This document shows positions 44,997 to 55,276 of a stretch of 64,000 nucleotides of DNA, in pieces. The notes beneath the pieces are model-generated. The model ran no database searches, had not been told where the DNA came from, and was given only the letters and a program-made list of their open reading frames with translations. Positions within the stretch are counted from its first letter, which is position 1. Each line of letters begins with the position of its first letter. The stretch is from NCBI GenBank assembly GCA_018242685.1, contig JAFEBM010000023.1:22681-86680 (forward strand), read 5' to 3'. A program made the position numbers and the translations under genes. The DNA comes from Nitrospira sp. (GTDB lineage Bacteria; Nitrospirota; Nitrospiria; Nitrospirales; Nitrospiraceae).

Positions 44997-45111
44997 ATGA
45001 TGGGAAGGTGCTTTCTCTATCCGACGGCGAGCGCATCTTCGAACATACGGCGCGCTATAAGACTGAATAGAGGCGTCGCATCCATCCACATTTTTCCATG
45101 GAGACCAGAGG

Positions 45112-46287
45112 ATGAATAAGCCCATATCAAATCGACCCGATCAGCAAGTTTCTCATGTGACAGCCCGTGGCTGTCCAGCCAGTACGGATCACGACCGAGA
45201 AGTCCCAGAGATCGATCTGCTCAGCACGCTGACGATCCGAGGAGTTACGCTTCGAAACCGGATCGTGATGTCCCCCATGTGCCAGTATGTGGCAACGGAT
45301 GGATTGGCAAGCGATTGGCATCTGGTTCATCTCGGCAGCCGTGCCGTTGGCGGGGCGGCGCTAGTGATGGTTGAGGCCACGGCTGTCACCTCTGCCGGCA
45401 GGATTTCACCGGGAGATATGGGGATTTGGGGGGATCAACATATTGAGCCACTCGCGCGCATTGCGCGATTTGTTCACTCCCAAGGCGCGGTTGCCGGCAT
45501 TCAGTTGGCCCATGCCGGGCGAAAGGCCAGTTGCGAGCCGCCTTGGAAGGGAGGAGCGAGCCTCAAGACGCCTGCGGTGGGTGGTTGGGCCGTCCTCGGT
45601 CCTAGCCCGATTCCGTTCAATGACGGCGACCCGAAGCCGATGGCCCTCGATGAAGCTGGTATCGATGAGGTTGTCGCCGCTTTCGAGGCCGCTGCCCATC
45701 GGGCGGTGGTGGCCGGGTTCCGGGTGATCGAGATCCACGCGGCCCACGGGTATCTGCTGCACGAGTTCCTGTCACCCTTGAGTAATCATCGAACGGATCA
45801 TTACGGTGGAAGCCTGGAGAACCGGATGCGGTTTCTGCTCCGAGTCGCTGAGCACCTGCGCCGACTGTTGCCGGCGGAACTTCCTCTCTTTGTACGGATT
45901 TCAGCCACCGATTGGGTAGAGGGCGGCTGGGATGCCGAGCAATCGGTGGTCCTCGCCAGACATTTGAAAGACCTGGGCGTCGATCTCATCGATGTCTCCT
46001 CCGGAGGGTTGGTTCCCAAGGCGCGTATTCCGGTGGCTAAGGGGTACCAAGTTCCGTTCGCGCGGAAGATCCGGGACGAGGCCGCAATCATGACCGGTGC
46101 GGTTGGGATGATCACCGAATCTCACCATGCAGATGAAATTGTGACCGGCGGAGATGCCGATGTGGTGTTCATCGCTCGCGAACTGCTCCGGGAGCCGTAC
46201 TGGGCGCTCAAGGCGCAGCAAGAACTCGGCTCGGAACCTTCATGGCCCACCCCCTATGGGTATGCCGTCAAGCGGCGAGCAAAGTAG
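45112..46287 (+). CDS. NADH:flavin oxidoreductase, Old Yellow Enzyme family (YqjM/NamA type)
   Basis: A 391-residue FMN-dependent ene-reductase. It has a TIM-barrel start LTIRGVTLRNRIVMSPMCQYVATDG with the Cys that tunes FMN in the YqjM class, substrate-binding HAGRKA, EIHAAHGYLLHEFLSPLSNHRTDHYGGSLENR, and the C-terminal MTGAVGMIT and VVFIARELLREPYW. It reduces activated C=C bonds. The N-terminal 35 residues precede the fold and may be an extension. The ribosome site is weak (CAGAGG). Confidence 0.93.
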   Translation: MNKPISNRPDQQVSHVTARGCPASTDHDREVPEIDLLSTLTIRGVTLRNRIVMSPMCQYVATDGLASDWHLVHLGSRAVGGAALVMVEATAVTSAGRISPGDMGIWGDQHIEPLARIARFVHSQGAVAGIQLAHAGRKASCEPPWKGGASLKTPAVGGWAVLGPSPIPFNDGDPKPMALDEAGIDEVVAAFEAAAHRAVVAGFRVIEIHAAHGYLLHEFLSPLSNHRTDHYGGSLENRMRFLLRVAEHLRRLLPAELPLFVRISATDWVEGGWDAEQSVVLARHLKDLGVDLIDVSSGGLVPKARIPVAKGYQVPFARKIRDEAAIMTGAVGMITESHHADEIVTGGDADVVFIARELLREPYWALKAQQELGSEPSWPTPYGYAVKRRAK

Positions 46288-46388
46288 CACTGGGCAGCGA
46301 CGATGAGATCGTGATCTTTAACCGTGCCGAAGAGAGTTACGGCTATGTCTTTTATGTCCTTCAACACAGCAATTAGGAGAAGACTAAC

Positions 46389-46757
46389 ATGAAGGTTACG
46401 GACATCGCATTTACCGTCTATCCCGTTACTGACTTGAAACGTGCCCGCCAATTCTATGAAACGACCTTGGGACTGAAGGAATCGCGGTTTTTCGGGAACG
46501 AAAAGCAAGGCTTTGTCGAATACGATATCGGGTCGGGGACGCTCGCGATCGGTATTGGAGCGCCGGAATGGAAACCTTCGCGTGGCGGAGGGTCTGTGGC
46601 TCTCGAAGTAGACGATTTCAATGGAGCGATGAACCGTCTTCGAGAGTGCGGCTGCATATTTACGCTTGAGCCGATGGAGACTCCCGTCTGTCACATGGCG
46701 GTAGTGTTAGATCCCGATGGGAATTCTGTGATGATTCACCGGAGAAAAACCTCTTAA
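46389..46757 (+). CDS. VOC/glyoxalase family protein
   Basis: A 122-residue VOC domain protein: DIAFTVYPVTDLKRARQFYETTLGLKESRFFGNEKQGFVEYDIGSGTLAIG at the start and MAVVLDPDGNSVMIHRR at the end. The usual metal ligands of glyoxalase I are incomplete, so the activity is unknown. AGGAG precedes the ATG. Confidence 0.88.
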   Translation: MKVTDIAFTVYPVTDLKRARQFYETTLGLKESRFFGNEKQGFVEYDIGSGTLAIGIGAPEWKPSRGGGSVALEVDDFNGAMNRLRECGCIFTLEPMETPVCHMAVVLDPDGNSVMIHRRKTS

Positions 46758-47309
46758 ACTCTCAGGATTGCGTGGCAAAGACAAACTCGGTGACGCTGTA
46801 AGGGTAGGCAAGGTCGAAGCCGCTCTGATCAACCCGGTACGGATGCGGAGAGTTGAAGGATGATCTCATGCGATCTCCTGTGCAATTAGAGCTTTCCCGA
46901 GCTGTACTCATATAGATAGAGAGCTAAATTGATCTTGTGTCGGCTCGATACTGAAGAAGGACGCCACGCAGATCGCCGTTGTGCTGTATCCAGGAATACA
47001 CGCGCTTCCTCCGCCACAGCACTCAATTCCTGGCCGCTTGACAAACGGGGAGCACTACATGACATTGAGTAGGGGCAAGCTGAGGAGCCCAGTCTGATTG
47101 TGCGGCATAGCGCAACCTGTGTCCCCGAGATGAGACAGCCTTCTGGCGAGCGCGTGACAACATTCTGGAATGTATTGCAGCAGTAGTGTTCATGGACAAT
47201 GCGGGTTAGGGTTGACACATGCCTCAGAGTTCCAGTTAGAGTCATCGCGAACAGCGATGAATCATAAGAACGTGTCTTCAAAACGACATAGATAGCGTTG
47301 ATATCTCAT
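46758..47309. other. Gene-poor stretch before the trehalose/glycogen cluster
   Basis: About 550 bases with no well-supported gene. At 46762-46869 (minus strand) a 35-codon frame with AGGAGATCGC before its ATG can be read (it ends YPYSVTEFVFATQS), which may be a small protein or a fragment. The remainder holds no clear repeat. The promoter of the trehalose cluster should lie in the right half. Confidence 0.4.
46762..46869 (-). CDS. Possible 35-residue small protein
   Basis: A short frame starting MRSSFNSPHPYRVDQSGFDL and ending FVFATQS, with a good GGAG ribosome site 6 nt before the ATG. There is no family that I recognise. It may equally be the end of a decayed larger gene. Confidence 0.3.
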   Translation of the reverse strand: MRSSFNSPHPYRVDQSGFDLAYPYSVTEFVFATQS

Positions 47310-47987
47310 ATGACCAAACAGAGCGGCTATACGATCTCCGATTCCACATTTACATTCATCGGGTGCAGCGAGGTGCAGGAAATCCTGGGCCAACAGGTGG
47401 AGGACGAGAAAGAACTTGCCGAACTCGTCGAAGAGGTCCCGCTCGATTCCATCCATTTCCATACCCATAGCTACTTTCTCCGGCATCGCTTCATCGAGCG
47501 GGCCTATCCGAATGATTTTGCCCAATGGGTCGTGATGCAGATCGGAGATCGTGTGCTGGGCGAACGGCTCGCCGTGGTGGACCCGTTCGACTATCCGAAC
47601 CTAGAAGACTTGCGGGAAGAGATTATTTCGATTATCGACGACCATCTGTCGAGGATGTCCACTATTCCCCGCGTGGCGTTCGGCGAGCCGTTTCATTTCA
47701 AGCGCTCCCGGATTTTAGAAGTGCCGACCGGCCTGGAAGCGAGGTCCCTGGCGGAATTTCGACAGGCGGTTGCGGACGTCGATGTCAGCGCGATCTATTT
47801 CCACATGTTCGAAGCGCATTTCCGGTTGGGGCGTGAAGAAAGCGACTTCTCGGCCTGGATCCGAATGGGCCTCGGCTTGCATGAACTGGCTGATCGTATT
47901 CACTCCATCAACCCGTACTTGGGAAGCCTCGAGCGCCTACGGTCGGGTCTCATCACGGCGTGCGATGAGTTTCTGACGAGAGCCTGA
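47310..47987 (+). CDS. DUF5752 family protein
   Basis: A 225-residue protein made of two similar halves: IHFHTHSYFLRHRFIERAYPNDFAQWVVMQIGDRVLGERLAVVDPFDYPNLEDLREEIISIIDDHL and IYFHMFEAHFRLGREESDFSAWIRMGLGLHELADRIHSINPYLGSLERLRSGLITACDEFL. The internal repeat and the H-F-H and S-F-R patterns match DUF5752, a family that occurs next to trehalose/glycan enzymes. The function is unknown. The ATG at 47310 is chosen as the first ATG before the homology. It lies 9 nt before the treS start. Confidence 0.75.
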   Translation: MTKQSGYTISDSTFTFIGCSEVQEILGQQVEDEKELAELVEEVPLDSIHFHTHSYFLRHRFIERAYPNDFAQWVVMQIGDRVLGERLAVVDPFDYPNLEDLREEIISIIDDHLSRMSTIPRVAFGEPFHFKRSRILEVPTGLEARSLAEFRQAVADVDVSAIYFHMFEAHFRLGREESDFSAWIRMGLGLHELADRIHSINPYLGSLERLRSGLITACDEFLTRA

Positions 47988-47996
47988 AGGCATGGA

Positions 47997-49676
47997 ATGC
48001 TGAACCAAGATCCTCTCTGGTACAAGGACGCCGTGTTCTATGAGCTCCACGTGCGGGCCTTCTACGACAGCAATGACGACGGCATCGGGGATTTCGCCGG
48101 CCTGATCGAGAAACTCGATTATCTCGAGTGGCTCGGAGTGGACTGTCTCTGGTTGCTGCCGTTTTATCCGTCGCCGTTGCGCGACGATGGCTATGATGTG
48201 GCGGACTTCACCACTATCGCGCCTTCGTACGGTTCCACCGAGGTGTTCCGAAGGCTGCTCGATGCGGCCCATCAGCGCGGCATGCGCGTCATCGTGGATT
48301 TGGTGTTGAATCACACGTCCGATCAGCATGCGTGGTTTCAGGATGCCCGCAGGTCGCCGCAGGCTCCGACGCGGGATTATTACGTCTGGAGCGAGACGGA
48401 TCAGAAATACGCGAAGGCGCGCATTATCTTCGTAGATACGGAAAAATCCAATTGGACCTGGGATCCCGAGGCGCAGGCGTACTATTGGCACCGGTTCTTC
48501 AGCCATCAACCGGACTTGAACTACGACAATCCCGCGGTCAGGCAGGCCATGATGGAAGTCATGGAGTTCTGGCTGGATCAAGGGCTCGATGGGTTTCGTT
48601 GCGATGCGGTGCCCTATCTATTCGAGCGCGAAGGCACGATCTGCGAGAACCTGCCCGAGACTCATGCCTATCTGAAGGAGATTCGGAAACGGATCGACGA
48701 CCGGTACAGCACCAGAATCCTCCTGGCGGAGGCCAACCAATGGCCGAGCGACGTACGTCCTTACTTCGGAAATGGTGATGAATTTCACATGGCCTTTCAT
48801 TTCCCGCTCATGCCGCGCCTGTTCATGGGACTGCGCAGCGAGGACCGCCGACCTATCCTCGATATGTTCAAACATACGCCGCCGATTCCGGCGAATTGCC
48901 AGTGGTGCCTCTTCCTCAGGAATCACGATGAGTTGACCCTGGAAATGTGCACTGGGGAAGAACGGGACTACATGTATTATGCCTATGCCCGCGATCCCCA
49001 GGCGCGCCGCAACGTCGGCATCGCGCGCCGTCTCGCGCCGTTGCTCGAGAACGATCGGCGCAAGATCGAGCTGCTCAACAGTATTGTGTTTACCTTGCCC
49101 GGCACGCCGATCATCTACTACGGCGATGAAATCGGCATGGGGGACAATATTCATCTGGGCGACCGCAACGGCGTGCGGACGCCGATGCATTGGACCGCGG
49201 ACCGGAACGCCGGCTTCTCCAAAGCAGATCCCGCGAAGTTGTTTCTTCCGCTCGTCACGGATCCCGTCTACGGCTACCAATCGATCAATGTGGATACGCA
49301 AAAGCAGACGCCGCATTCGTTGCTCCATTGGATGCGCCGCATGATCGCGATCCGCAAGCGGCACAAGGTCTTCGGACTGGGTGCGTTGGAATTCTTGGCG
49401 CCGTCGAACGAAAAGATCCTGGCGTATCTGCGGACTTATGAAGGGGAGACGGTGCTTCTGGTCCACAATTTGGCGGAGTCGGCGCAGGCCGTGGAGCTGA
49501 ACCTGACGCGGTTCAAGGGTATCGTTCCGGTTGAGTTGTTCGGCGATTCGCGATTTCCGCGGATCGGGGACCATCCCTATGCGCTCAGCCTAGGACCCTA
49601 TGGCTTTTATTGGTTCAACCTGCCGCCGGTGCGATCCTGGGACAGCACCTATGACCTCGAATGGAGCGCGATTTGA
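47997..49676 (+). CDS. treS: Trehalose synthase (maltose alpha-D-glucosyltransferase)
   Basis: A 559-residue GH13 enzyme that interconverts trehalose and maltose. The start [29 protein letters not shown] is diagnostic of TreS. The catalytic residues lie in [10 protein letters not shown] (nucleophile Asp), LLAEANQWP (acid Glu) and [12 protein letters not shown] (Asp). There is no fused maltokinase domain; a separate kinase is encoded at 55277. The last 16 nt overlap the TreT-like gene. In this cluster it probably supplies maltose to the GlgE route. Confidence 0.95.
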   Translation: MLNQDPLWYKDAVFYELHVRAFYDSNDDGIGDFAGLIEKLDYLEWLGVDCLWLLPFYPSPLRDDGYDVADFTTIAPSYGSTEVFRRLLDAAHQRGMRVIVDLVLNHTSDQHAWFQDARRSPQAPTRDYYVWSETDQKYAKARIIFVDTEKSNWTWDPEAQAYYWHRFFSHQPDLNYDNPAVRQAMMEVMEFWLDQGLDGFRCDAVPYLFEREGTICENLPETHAYLKEIRKRIDDRYSTRILLAEANQWPSDVRPYFGNGDEFHMAFHFPLMPRLFMGLRSEDRRPILDMFKHTPPIPANCQWCLFLRNHDELTLEMCTGEERDYMYYAYARDPQARRNVGIARRLAPLLENDRRKIELLNSIVFTLPGTPIIYYGDEIGMGDNIHLGDRNGVRTPMHWTADRNAGFSKADPAKLFLPLVTDPVYGYQSINVDTQKQTPHSLLHWMRRMIAIRKRHKVFGLGALEFLAPSNEKILAYLRTYEGETVLLVHNLAESAQAVELNLTRFKGIVPVELFGDSRFPRIGDHPYALSLGPYGFYWFNLPPVRSWDSTYDLEWSAI

Positions 49677-50917
49677 CATCAGCGGAACAGAATGGGCCGG
49701 AGAAGGAAGGCAGCGCCCTGACCACCGCGCTCGATGACTACCGGGAAGTGTCGCCGAAGGGAACGGTCGACTTCCTCTACCGGCTGAGTGACCTGGTCAA
49801 GGGGCGGAGCGTCGTGCATGTAAGCGCGGTCCGGTATGGTGGAGGGGCGGCGGAGTTATTGCGACGCTTGGTGCCAATGCTGACGGCGTTGGGCGTGGAG
49901 GCGCGTTGGGAAGTCATTGCGGGGACGCAGGAGTTCTTTGCGGTCGTCAAACGGCTCACCGACGCCTTGCAAGGACGAGACGAGAAGATCACCGAGGACA
50001 TGTATCAGACCTTCCGGGAGATCAATGAGCGGAACGCGAAAGCGCTGAACCTCGAAGCGGACATGGTCATGATCCACGATCATCAGCCGGCCGGCATGGT
50101 CGAGCATCGAACGAGCGGGGCTTGGCTGTGGCGCTGCCACCTGGATCTGTCTCAGCCACAACGGCGCGCCTGGACGTTTTTGCGACGGTATGCCTTGAAG
50201 TACGATGCGGCTATTTTTTCATTGTCCGGCTTTGCGCAACGGCTGCCGATCCCGAAGTTTCTCATGTATCCCTCGATCGATCCGCTGAGCCCGAAGAATC
50301 GAGAGATGGCCAGATCCGAGATCAATCAGATCGTGGATCGGTTGGGCATTCCACGAACCAAACCGATGATCCTGCAGGTGGCGAAGTTTGAGCGGTTCAA
50401 CGATCCGCTCGGCGCCATCCATGCGTACCGGATCGTGAAAAAACACCATGATTGCCGATTGGTGCTCGCCGGATCCGGCGTCATGCACAACCCCGAGGGT
50501 GAAGCGGTGTTGGCCGAATCGCGTGAGGCGGCGGGACGGGATCCTGATATTCATCTGGTGCAGTTGCCGCCCGAAGCAGATCTGGAGATCAACGCCTTGC
50601 AACGGACGGCGACGATCGTGCTCCAGAAGTCGATTAAGGAAGGGTTCGGCGTGACGGTCTCAGAAGCCATGTGGAAAGGGAAGCCGGTGGTCGGAGGAAA
50701 CGCCGAAGGGATCGCGGCGCAAATCATCGACGAGGTGACGGGATATGTTGTCCATTCCGCGGAAGGGGCTGGATTCCGCCTGCGGCATTTATTGAATAAT
50801 CCAGGATTGATCACCCGCATGGGAGCAGTGGGGCGGGAACATGTGCGCCGGAATTTCCTCATCACCCGACAATTGGGCGACTTTCTTACGTTGTTGAAGA
50901 TCATGCCGCTGCAGTGA
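49661..50917 (+). CDS. treT: Trehalose glycosyltransferring synthase (TreT-like, GT4)
   Basis: A 418-residue GT-B glycosyltransferase. The N-terminal block ([36 protein letters not shown]), [17 protein letters not shown] and [17 protein letters not shown] are typical of the TreT group. The C-terminal [20 protein letters not shown] is the GT4 nucleotide-sugar motif. TreT makes trehalose from NDP-glucose and glucose. The ATG overlaps treS by 16 nt, consistent with translational coupling. Confidence 0.88.
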   Translation: MERDLTSAEQNGPEKEGSALTTALDDYREVSPKGTVDFLYRLSDLVKGRSVVHVSAVRYGGGAAELLRRLVPMLTALGVEARWEVIAGTQEFFAVVKRLTDALQGRDEKITEDMYQTFREINERNAKALNLEADMVMIHDHQPAGMVEHRTSGAWLWRCHLDLSQPQRRAWTFLRRYALKYDAAIFSLSGFAQRLPIPKFLMYPSIDPLSPKNREMARSEINQIVDRLGIPRTKPMILQVAKFERFNDPLGAIHAYRIVKKHHDCRLVLAGSGVMHNPEGEAVLAESREAAGRDPDIHLVQLPPEADLEINALQRTATIVLQKSIKEGFGVTVSEAMWKGKPVVGGNAEGIAAQIIDEVTGYVVHSAEGAGFRLRHLLNNPGLITRMGAVGREHVRRNFLITRQLGDFLTLLKIMPLQ

Positions 50918-51011
50918 CACAGGAAGTTCTGAGCGTTGAGGCGCAAACCGCCCAATCAGCGCTTCACGCTCGCCTCGCTGAGTCGGCGAAGCGGGCGTTA
51001 CGGTTAGACCG

Positions 51012-52280
51012 ATGACCGACCAGTCAGTCATGAATGAACCAGCCGAGGACCTCTCCAACCAGGCCGTGACTGCCGATGTCGTCGTGGGTCTGTTGACCTT
51101 GAACAACGCCGGGACGATCGAGCAGGTGGTGAAGAGCATCATCGAAGGGCTGCAGCGATTCTTCGGCGGCGCCTCGGCGATGATCGTGAATTGCGACGGC
51201 GGGTCTCAAGACGGCACGCCGGAGATCGTCGAACGGCTTGCCGCAGGGCAGGTCGCCGCCCGCATCGTTCCCGGTGCGGCGGGACATTATGCAAGCCTTG
51301 GGACGGATTCCGGTCTCTCGGGACGGGCCGACGATGTCCGCCGTCTGTGTGAGACGGCGCAGTCGCTCCAAGCAAAAACGTGCCTCATCATCGAGGGCAA
51401 TCTGCGCTCGTTGTCTCCCCAGTGGATTGAGCTGCTGGGTCGTCCCGTCTATCACGACGGCATGGATTTCGTCGTTCCACTGTTCCGGCGGCACCGATAT
51501 GAAGGAACCTTGGTGAACAATCTACTTTATCCGTTGATGCGTTCGCTGTACGGAAAGCGGCTGCGATACCCCAGCGGCGGTTGCTACGGCCTTTCCGGCC
51601 GCCTCGCACGGGAGCTGATCAAGAACCCGTTTTGGTCACAGGATGAAGCCCGCATCAGTTTCGACGGATGGATGACGACCGTCGCGCTCGCCGAGGGCTA
51701 TCAAGTGTGCCATGCGTTTCTCGGTGTCAAGGACCAGGATTCCAAATTGGGAACCGCTGATCTGGCCCATGTGCTGGCGGCCGCCGTCGGAGCGATCTTT
51801 CATTCGATGGAGGATTACGAGTCGGGATGGGAACGCACCCATGAGTCGACCGATGTGCCGCTGTATGGGGTGGTCGACTATGCGCCGCTCACCGGCCCGA
51901 TCAACATCGCCCGCATGGTCAGTGGCATGCGACAGGGGGTGCGCGATCTGTTGCCGCTGTGGGAAGTCATCCTCTCGCCGGAGACACTCAGCCAAATTCT
52001 CACGCTTGGAATTCAGGAGTCCGACGAATTTCATTTTCCCGAGAACCTCTGGGTGCAGGTCGTCTATGAGTTTGCACTGGCGTATCATGACCAAGTGCTG
52101 CATCGGGAACATTTGCTGAAATCGCTGACCCCATTGTATCTCGGGCAGACCGCTTCCTTTGTCCTCGACACGCAGCGCGGCGGCACCGAGCAGGTGGAGG
52201 CGTCCGTGGAGTCGCTCTGCCGGCGGTTCGAGGCGATGAAGCCTTATCTTACGGATCGATGGAGGTGGCGGGATGAGTGA
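51012..52280 (+). CDS. GT2-like glycosyltransferase (glucosylglycerate/mannosylglycerate synthase-like)
   Basis: A 422-residue protein with a GT-A opening VVVGLLTLNNAGTIEQVVKSIIEGLQRFFGGASAMIVNCDGGSQDGTPEIVERL and the acidic motif DFVVPLFRRHRYEGTLVNNLLYPLMRSLYGKRLRYPSGGCYGLSGRLA. This resembles glucosyl-3-phosphoglycerate or mannosylglycerate synthases, which make compatible solutes. The exact product is uncertain. It follows TreT by 94 nt and overlaps the membrane protein gene by 8 nt. Confidence 0.75.
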   Translation: MTDQSVMNEPAEDLSNQAVTADVVVGLLTLNNAGTIEQVVKSIIEGLQRFFGGASAMIVNCDGGSQDGTPEIVERLAAGQVAARIVPGAAGHYASLGTDSGLSGRADDVRRLCETAQSLQAKTCLIIEGNLRSLSPQWIELLGRPVYHDGMDFVVPLFRRHRYEGTLVNNLLYPLMRSLYGKRLRYPSGGCYGLSGRLARELIKNPFWSQDEARISFDGWMTTVALAEGYQVCHAFLGVKDQDSKLGTADLAHVLAAAVGAIFHSMEDYESGWERTHESTDVPLYGVVDYAPLTGPINIARMVSGMRQGVRDLLPLWEVILSPETLSQILTLGIQESDEFHFPENLWVQVVYEFALAYHDQVLHREHLLKSLTPLYLGQTASFVLDTQRGGTEQVEASVESLCRRFEAMKPYLTDRWRWRDE

Positions 52281-52983
52281 CCTCTGGCGCGACACAATGA
52301 TCGCAGGATTTCGTGACGCCGTGATGCAGATCCTGTTGGTATTGCCGAGACTTCTGGCGCTCGTCACGTTCCTTTTGGTCGGATTCGCCATGGCGTGGCT
52401 GGTCAGAGCGCTGATGGTGCGCGTCCTTACGGCCTTTCGGTTCGATCGTCTCTGCGAGCGGTTCGGGCTCAATCAGCCGCTGGCCCAAGCAGGCATCAAG
52501 CAACCGGCGTCGGTCGTCCTGAGTCGCATCTTGTTTTGGACGGTGTTTCTGCTCTTTGCGTTCATGGGCGTGGACGCGGTGAATCTGCCGGCCACGGCCA
52601 ATCTCATCAGCCAGATTGTAGGCTTTCTGCCCAATGTGCTTGCGGCCGCGTTGGTATTGCTGATCGGCGTATTGTCCGCAAATTTCTTTGCGGAGGCGGC
52701 GCTGATCGCGGCGGTAAATGCGCAACTGCAAGAGGCTCGTATCGTGGCGAGCCTGGTTCGGTGGGGGATTCTCTTATTCACGTTTGCCATGGTGCTGACG
52801 GAGATGGGCATCGCCAAAGAGATCGTCATCTCGGCGTTTTCTATTACGTTCGGCGGCGTCGTCTTCTCGCTCGCACTTGGCGTGGGTCTCGGAATCCGGC
52901 ATCTGATGCGTGAGGCTATCGAACGGCGTCTGGGAAAGAGAAAGGAAAAGGAAGAGAAGATCGACGAGCTGTCGCATCTGTGA
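52273..52983 (+). CDS. Membrane protein with conserved TM helices (mechanosensitive channel-like)
   Basis: A 236-residue protein with about four hydrophobic segments (ILLVLPRLLALVTFLLVGFAMAWLV, ILFWTVFLLFAFMGVDAVNL, IVGFLPNVLAAALVLLIGVLSANFFAEAALIAAVNA and FAMVLTEMGIA...ITFGGVVFSLALGVGLGIRHL). It matches the conserved TM-helix repeats of CmpX/MscS-related proteins; the full MscS pore-lining helix is not present. The position inside a solute-synthesis cluster suggests osmotic sensing or release. The gene overlaps the glycosyltransferase by 8 nt. Confidence 0.75.
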   Translation: MSDLWRDTMIAGFRDAVMQILLVLPRLLALVTFLLVGFAMAWLVRALMVRVLTAFRFDRLCERFGLNQPLAQAGIKQPASVVLSRILFWTVFLLFAFMGVDAVNLPATANLISQIVGFLPNVLAAALVLLIGVLSANFFAEAALIAAVNAQLQEARIVASLVRWGILLFTFAMVLTEMGIAKEIVISAFSITFGGVVFSLALGVGLGIRHLMREAIERRLGKRKEKEEKIDELSHL

Positions 52984-53032
52984 ACATGAAGCGCGTAAGG
53001 CGTATATGACATCAACTCGTTGATTTTAAGAG

Positions 53033-55084
53033 ATGAAACAATCAAAGAAAAAATCCAACCCTCCGGCGGCTGCTACGTCGGAGAAACCGTTGACCAAAGT
53101 GCGGCCATCCGGCGGCGGTGATGATCTGAATGTCGATGGGCGCCGCCGTGTCGTGATCGAAGGGCTTCGTCCGGAAATCGACGGTGGCCGGTTCCCAATC
53201 AAGCGGGTGGTGGGGCAGCCGGTGGTGGTGGAGACGGACATCTTTGCCGACGGCCATGACGAGATCGGCGGCGTGATCCGGTACCGGCATGAACGAGAAC
53301 AGCATTGGACCGATGTACCGCTGATCTTCGTGGAGAATGACCGATGGCGCGCCTCCTTCGAGGTCCGGGAGCAAGGCCTCTACTATTATACGGTGACCGC
53401 ATGGATCGATCCCTTTCGGTCCTGGCAGCGGGATATGCGCAAGCGCGTTGCAGCTGATCAAGATGTGACGGTGGATCTCTTGATCGGCCGGGATTTGATT
53501 AAAGCGTCCGCGCTTCGCGCAGACGGGGCGGACGCGGAACGGCTCACTGCGATCGCAACAGCGATGGAACATGGCGAGGAACGTGAGCTGACGCTGAAGA
53601 CTGTTCTAGGACAAGAACTGACTGACCTCATGGCACGGCACGCGGACCATTCTTGGCCGACCCTCTATGACAAGGAATTGGCGGTCATTGTCGATCGGGT
53701 CAGGGCGGGATTCGGCGCCTGGTACGAGGCGTTTCCCAGGTCCTGTGCGACGGAACCTGGCCGCCATGGGACGTTTCAAGATTGCGAAGCTCGCCTTCCT
53801 TACATTGCCGGGATGGGGTTCGATGTTTTATATCTTCCTCCGATCCACCCGATCGGCCGGACCTTCCGTAAGGGTAAGAATAATGATCCGGTTGGAAGTC
53901 CTGATTCGGTGGGAAGTCCGTGGGCCATCGGGGCTGCTGAGGGAGGCCACACAGCGATTCACTCAGATCTCGGTACGCCCGAGGATTTCAGGCGACTGAT
54001 CGGCAGGGCGCAAGAGCAGGGCTTGGAGATTGCGCTTGATCTGGCCTTTCAATGTTCACCCGATCATCCCTACGTCAAGCACCATCCCGAATGGTTCGTG
54101 CAGCGGCCGGACGGCACCATTCAATATGCGGAAAATCCGCCGAAGAAATATCAGGACATCTATCCGTTGAATTTTGAAAGCGACCGATGGGCTCCCTTAT
54201 GGCAGGAACTGAAAGAGGTCGTGGTTCATTGGATCGATCAGGGAGTCAGGATTTTTCGGGTCGATAATCCTCACACCAAACCGTTTGCATTCTGGCACTG
54301 GCTGATCGCAGAGGTGAAGCGCAATCATCCCGATGTGCTGTTTCTCTCGGAAGCTTTCACCAGACCCAAAATTATGTACCGGCTGGGAAAGGTGGGCTTC
54401 ACCCAATCGTACACGTATTTCGCGTGGCGGCAGACCAAATCGGAATTGACTCAGTATTTCACGGAATTGACCGAAACGGATGTCCGGGAATACTTTCGAC
54501 CCAATCTCTGGCCCAATACCCCGGATATCTTGACGGAACAATTGCAGCACGGCGGCCGTCCCATTTTTATGTCCCGCTTCATCTTAGCCGCCACGCTGGG
54601 GACGAGTTATGGAATCTATGGTCCTGCGTTCGAACTCATGGAATCACGTCCGCAAAAAGCCGGCAGCGAGGAATACCTCGATTCGGAAAAGTATGAAGTC
54701 CGCGCATGGGATCGAGATCGAGCCGACAGCCTCAGAGAGTTGATCGGCCGTGTCAATCGCATCCGCCGCGAAAATGCCGCATTTCACAATGATGAGAACT
54801 TAATGTTTCATCATGTGGATAACGAGGAGCTGGTTGTGTACAGCAAACGCTCAGTCGATGGAGTCAATGTGACACTGACGGTAGTAAACCTCAGTCCTCA
54901 CTCTGTCCACTCCGGATGGGTGCATCTGGATCTCGGCGCATTGGGACTACAGGCAGACAAGCCGTTTCAGGTTAAAGACTTGCTCACCGAAGCGTACTAC
55001 ACCTGGCAGGGACCACGGAACTATGTGCAGCTCGATCCGCATGTGCTGCCGGCCCATATATTTCTTGTCCAGAGCAATCTTTGA
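53033..55084 (+). CDS. glgE: Alpha-1,4-glucan:maltose-1-phosphate maltosyltransferase
   Basis: A 683-residue GH13_3 enzyme that extends alpha-1,4-glucans with maltosyl units from maltose-1-phosphate. The typical N-terminal domain ends with WYEAFPRSCATEPGRHGTFQDCEARLPYIAGMGFDVLYLPPIHPIG. The nucleophile is the Asp in GVRIFRVDNPHTKPF and the acid is the Glu in LFLSEAFTRPKIMY. The C-terminal part is QADKPFQVKDLLTEAYYTWQGPRNYVQLDP. The N-terminal 30 residues are a disordered Lys/Pro-rich extension. It works with the maltokinase and branching enzyme encoded downstream. Confidence 0.96.
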   Translation: MKQSKKKSNPPAAATSEKPLTKVRPSGGGDDLNVDGRRRVVIEGLRPEIDGGRFPIKRVVGQPVVVETDIFADGHDEIGGVIRYRHEREQHWTDVPLIFVENDRWRASFEVREQGLYYYTVTAWIDPFRSWQRDMRKRVAADQDVTVDLLIGRDLIKASALRADGADAERLTAIATAMEHGEERELTLKTVLGQELTDLMARHADHSWPTLYDKELAVIVDRVRAGFGAWYEAFPRSCATEPGRHGTFQDCEARLPYIAGMGFDVLYLPPIHPIGRTFRKGKNNDPVGSPDSVGSPWAIGAAEGGHTAIHSDLGTPEDFRRLIGRAQEQGLEIALDLAFQCSPDHPYVKHHPEWFVQRPDGTIQYAENPPKKYQDIYPLNFESDRWAPLWQELKEVVVHWIDQGVRIFRVDNPHTKPFAFWHWLIAEVKRNHPDVLFLSEAFTRPKIMYRLGKVGFTQSYTYFAWRQTKSELTQYFTELTETDVREYFRPNLWPNTPDILTEQLQHGGRPIFMSRFILAATLGTSYGIYGPAFELMESRPQKAGSEEYLDSEKYEVRAWDRDRADSLRELIGRVNRIRRENAAFHNDENLMFHHVDNEELVVYSKRSVDGVNVTLTVVNLSPHSVHSGWVHLDLGALGLQADKPFQVKDLLTEAYYTWQGPRNYVQLDPHVLPAHIFLVQSNL

Positions 55085-55146
55085 TCGGAGCATGATCGCT
55101 ATTGTTTCATGTAATTTGAATGGGGAGCAGATAGCCGATAGTCTGT

Positions 55147-55222
55147 TCCGTCATTCCTGTGCAAACGGGAATCCAGAGAATTCGATGTTCTGGACTCCCG
55201 CTTTCGCGGCAGCGACAAGGGA
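55147..55222. repeat. REP/MITE-like palindromic repeat in the glgE-maltokinase gap
   Basis: Imperfect inverted repeat CGGGAATCCAGA (55166-55177) and TCTGGACTCCCG (55189-55200), followed by CTTTCGCGGCAGCGACA. This form, with CATTCC...GGGAATCCAGA and CCCGCTTTCGCGG, is a common dispersed palindromic repeat in bacterial genomes. Only one copy is in the window. Confidence 0.6.
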
Positions 55223-55276
55223 AGTTGAAGTTGTTCCTGCCATGTGTCACCGACCATTAACCATCGGCTTTTGAGC

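Noticed and set aside
46886..47281. 131-codon minus-strand frame in the gap before the trehalose cluster
   Set aside because: No domain, no ribosome site and atypical composition.
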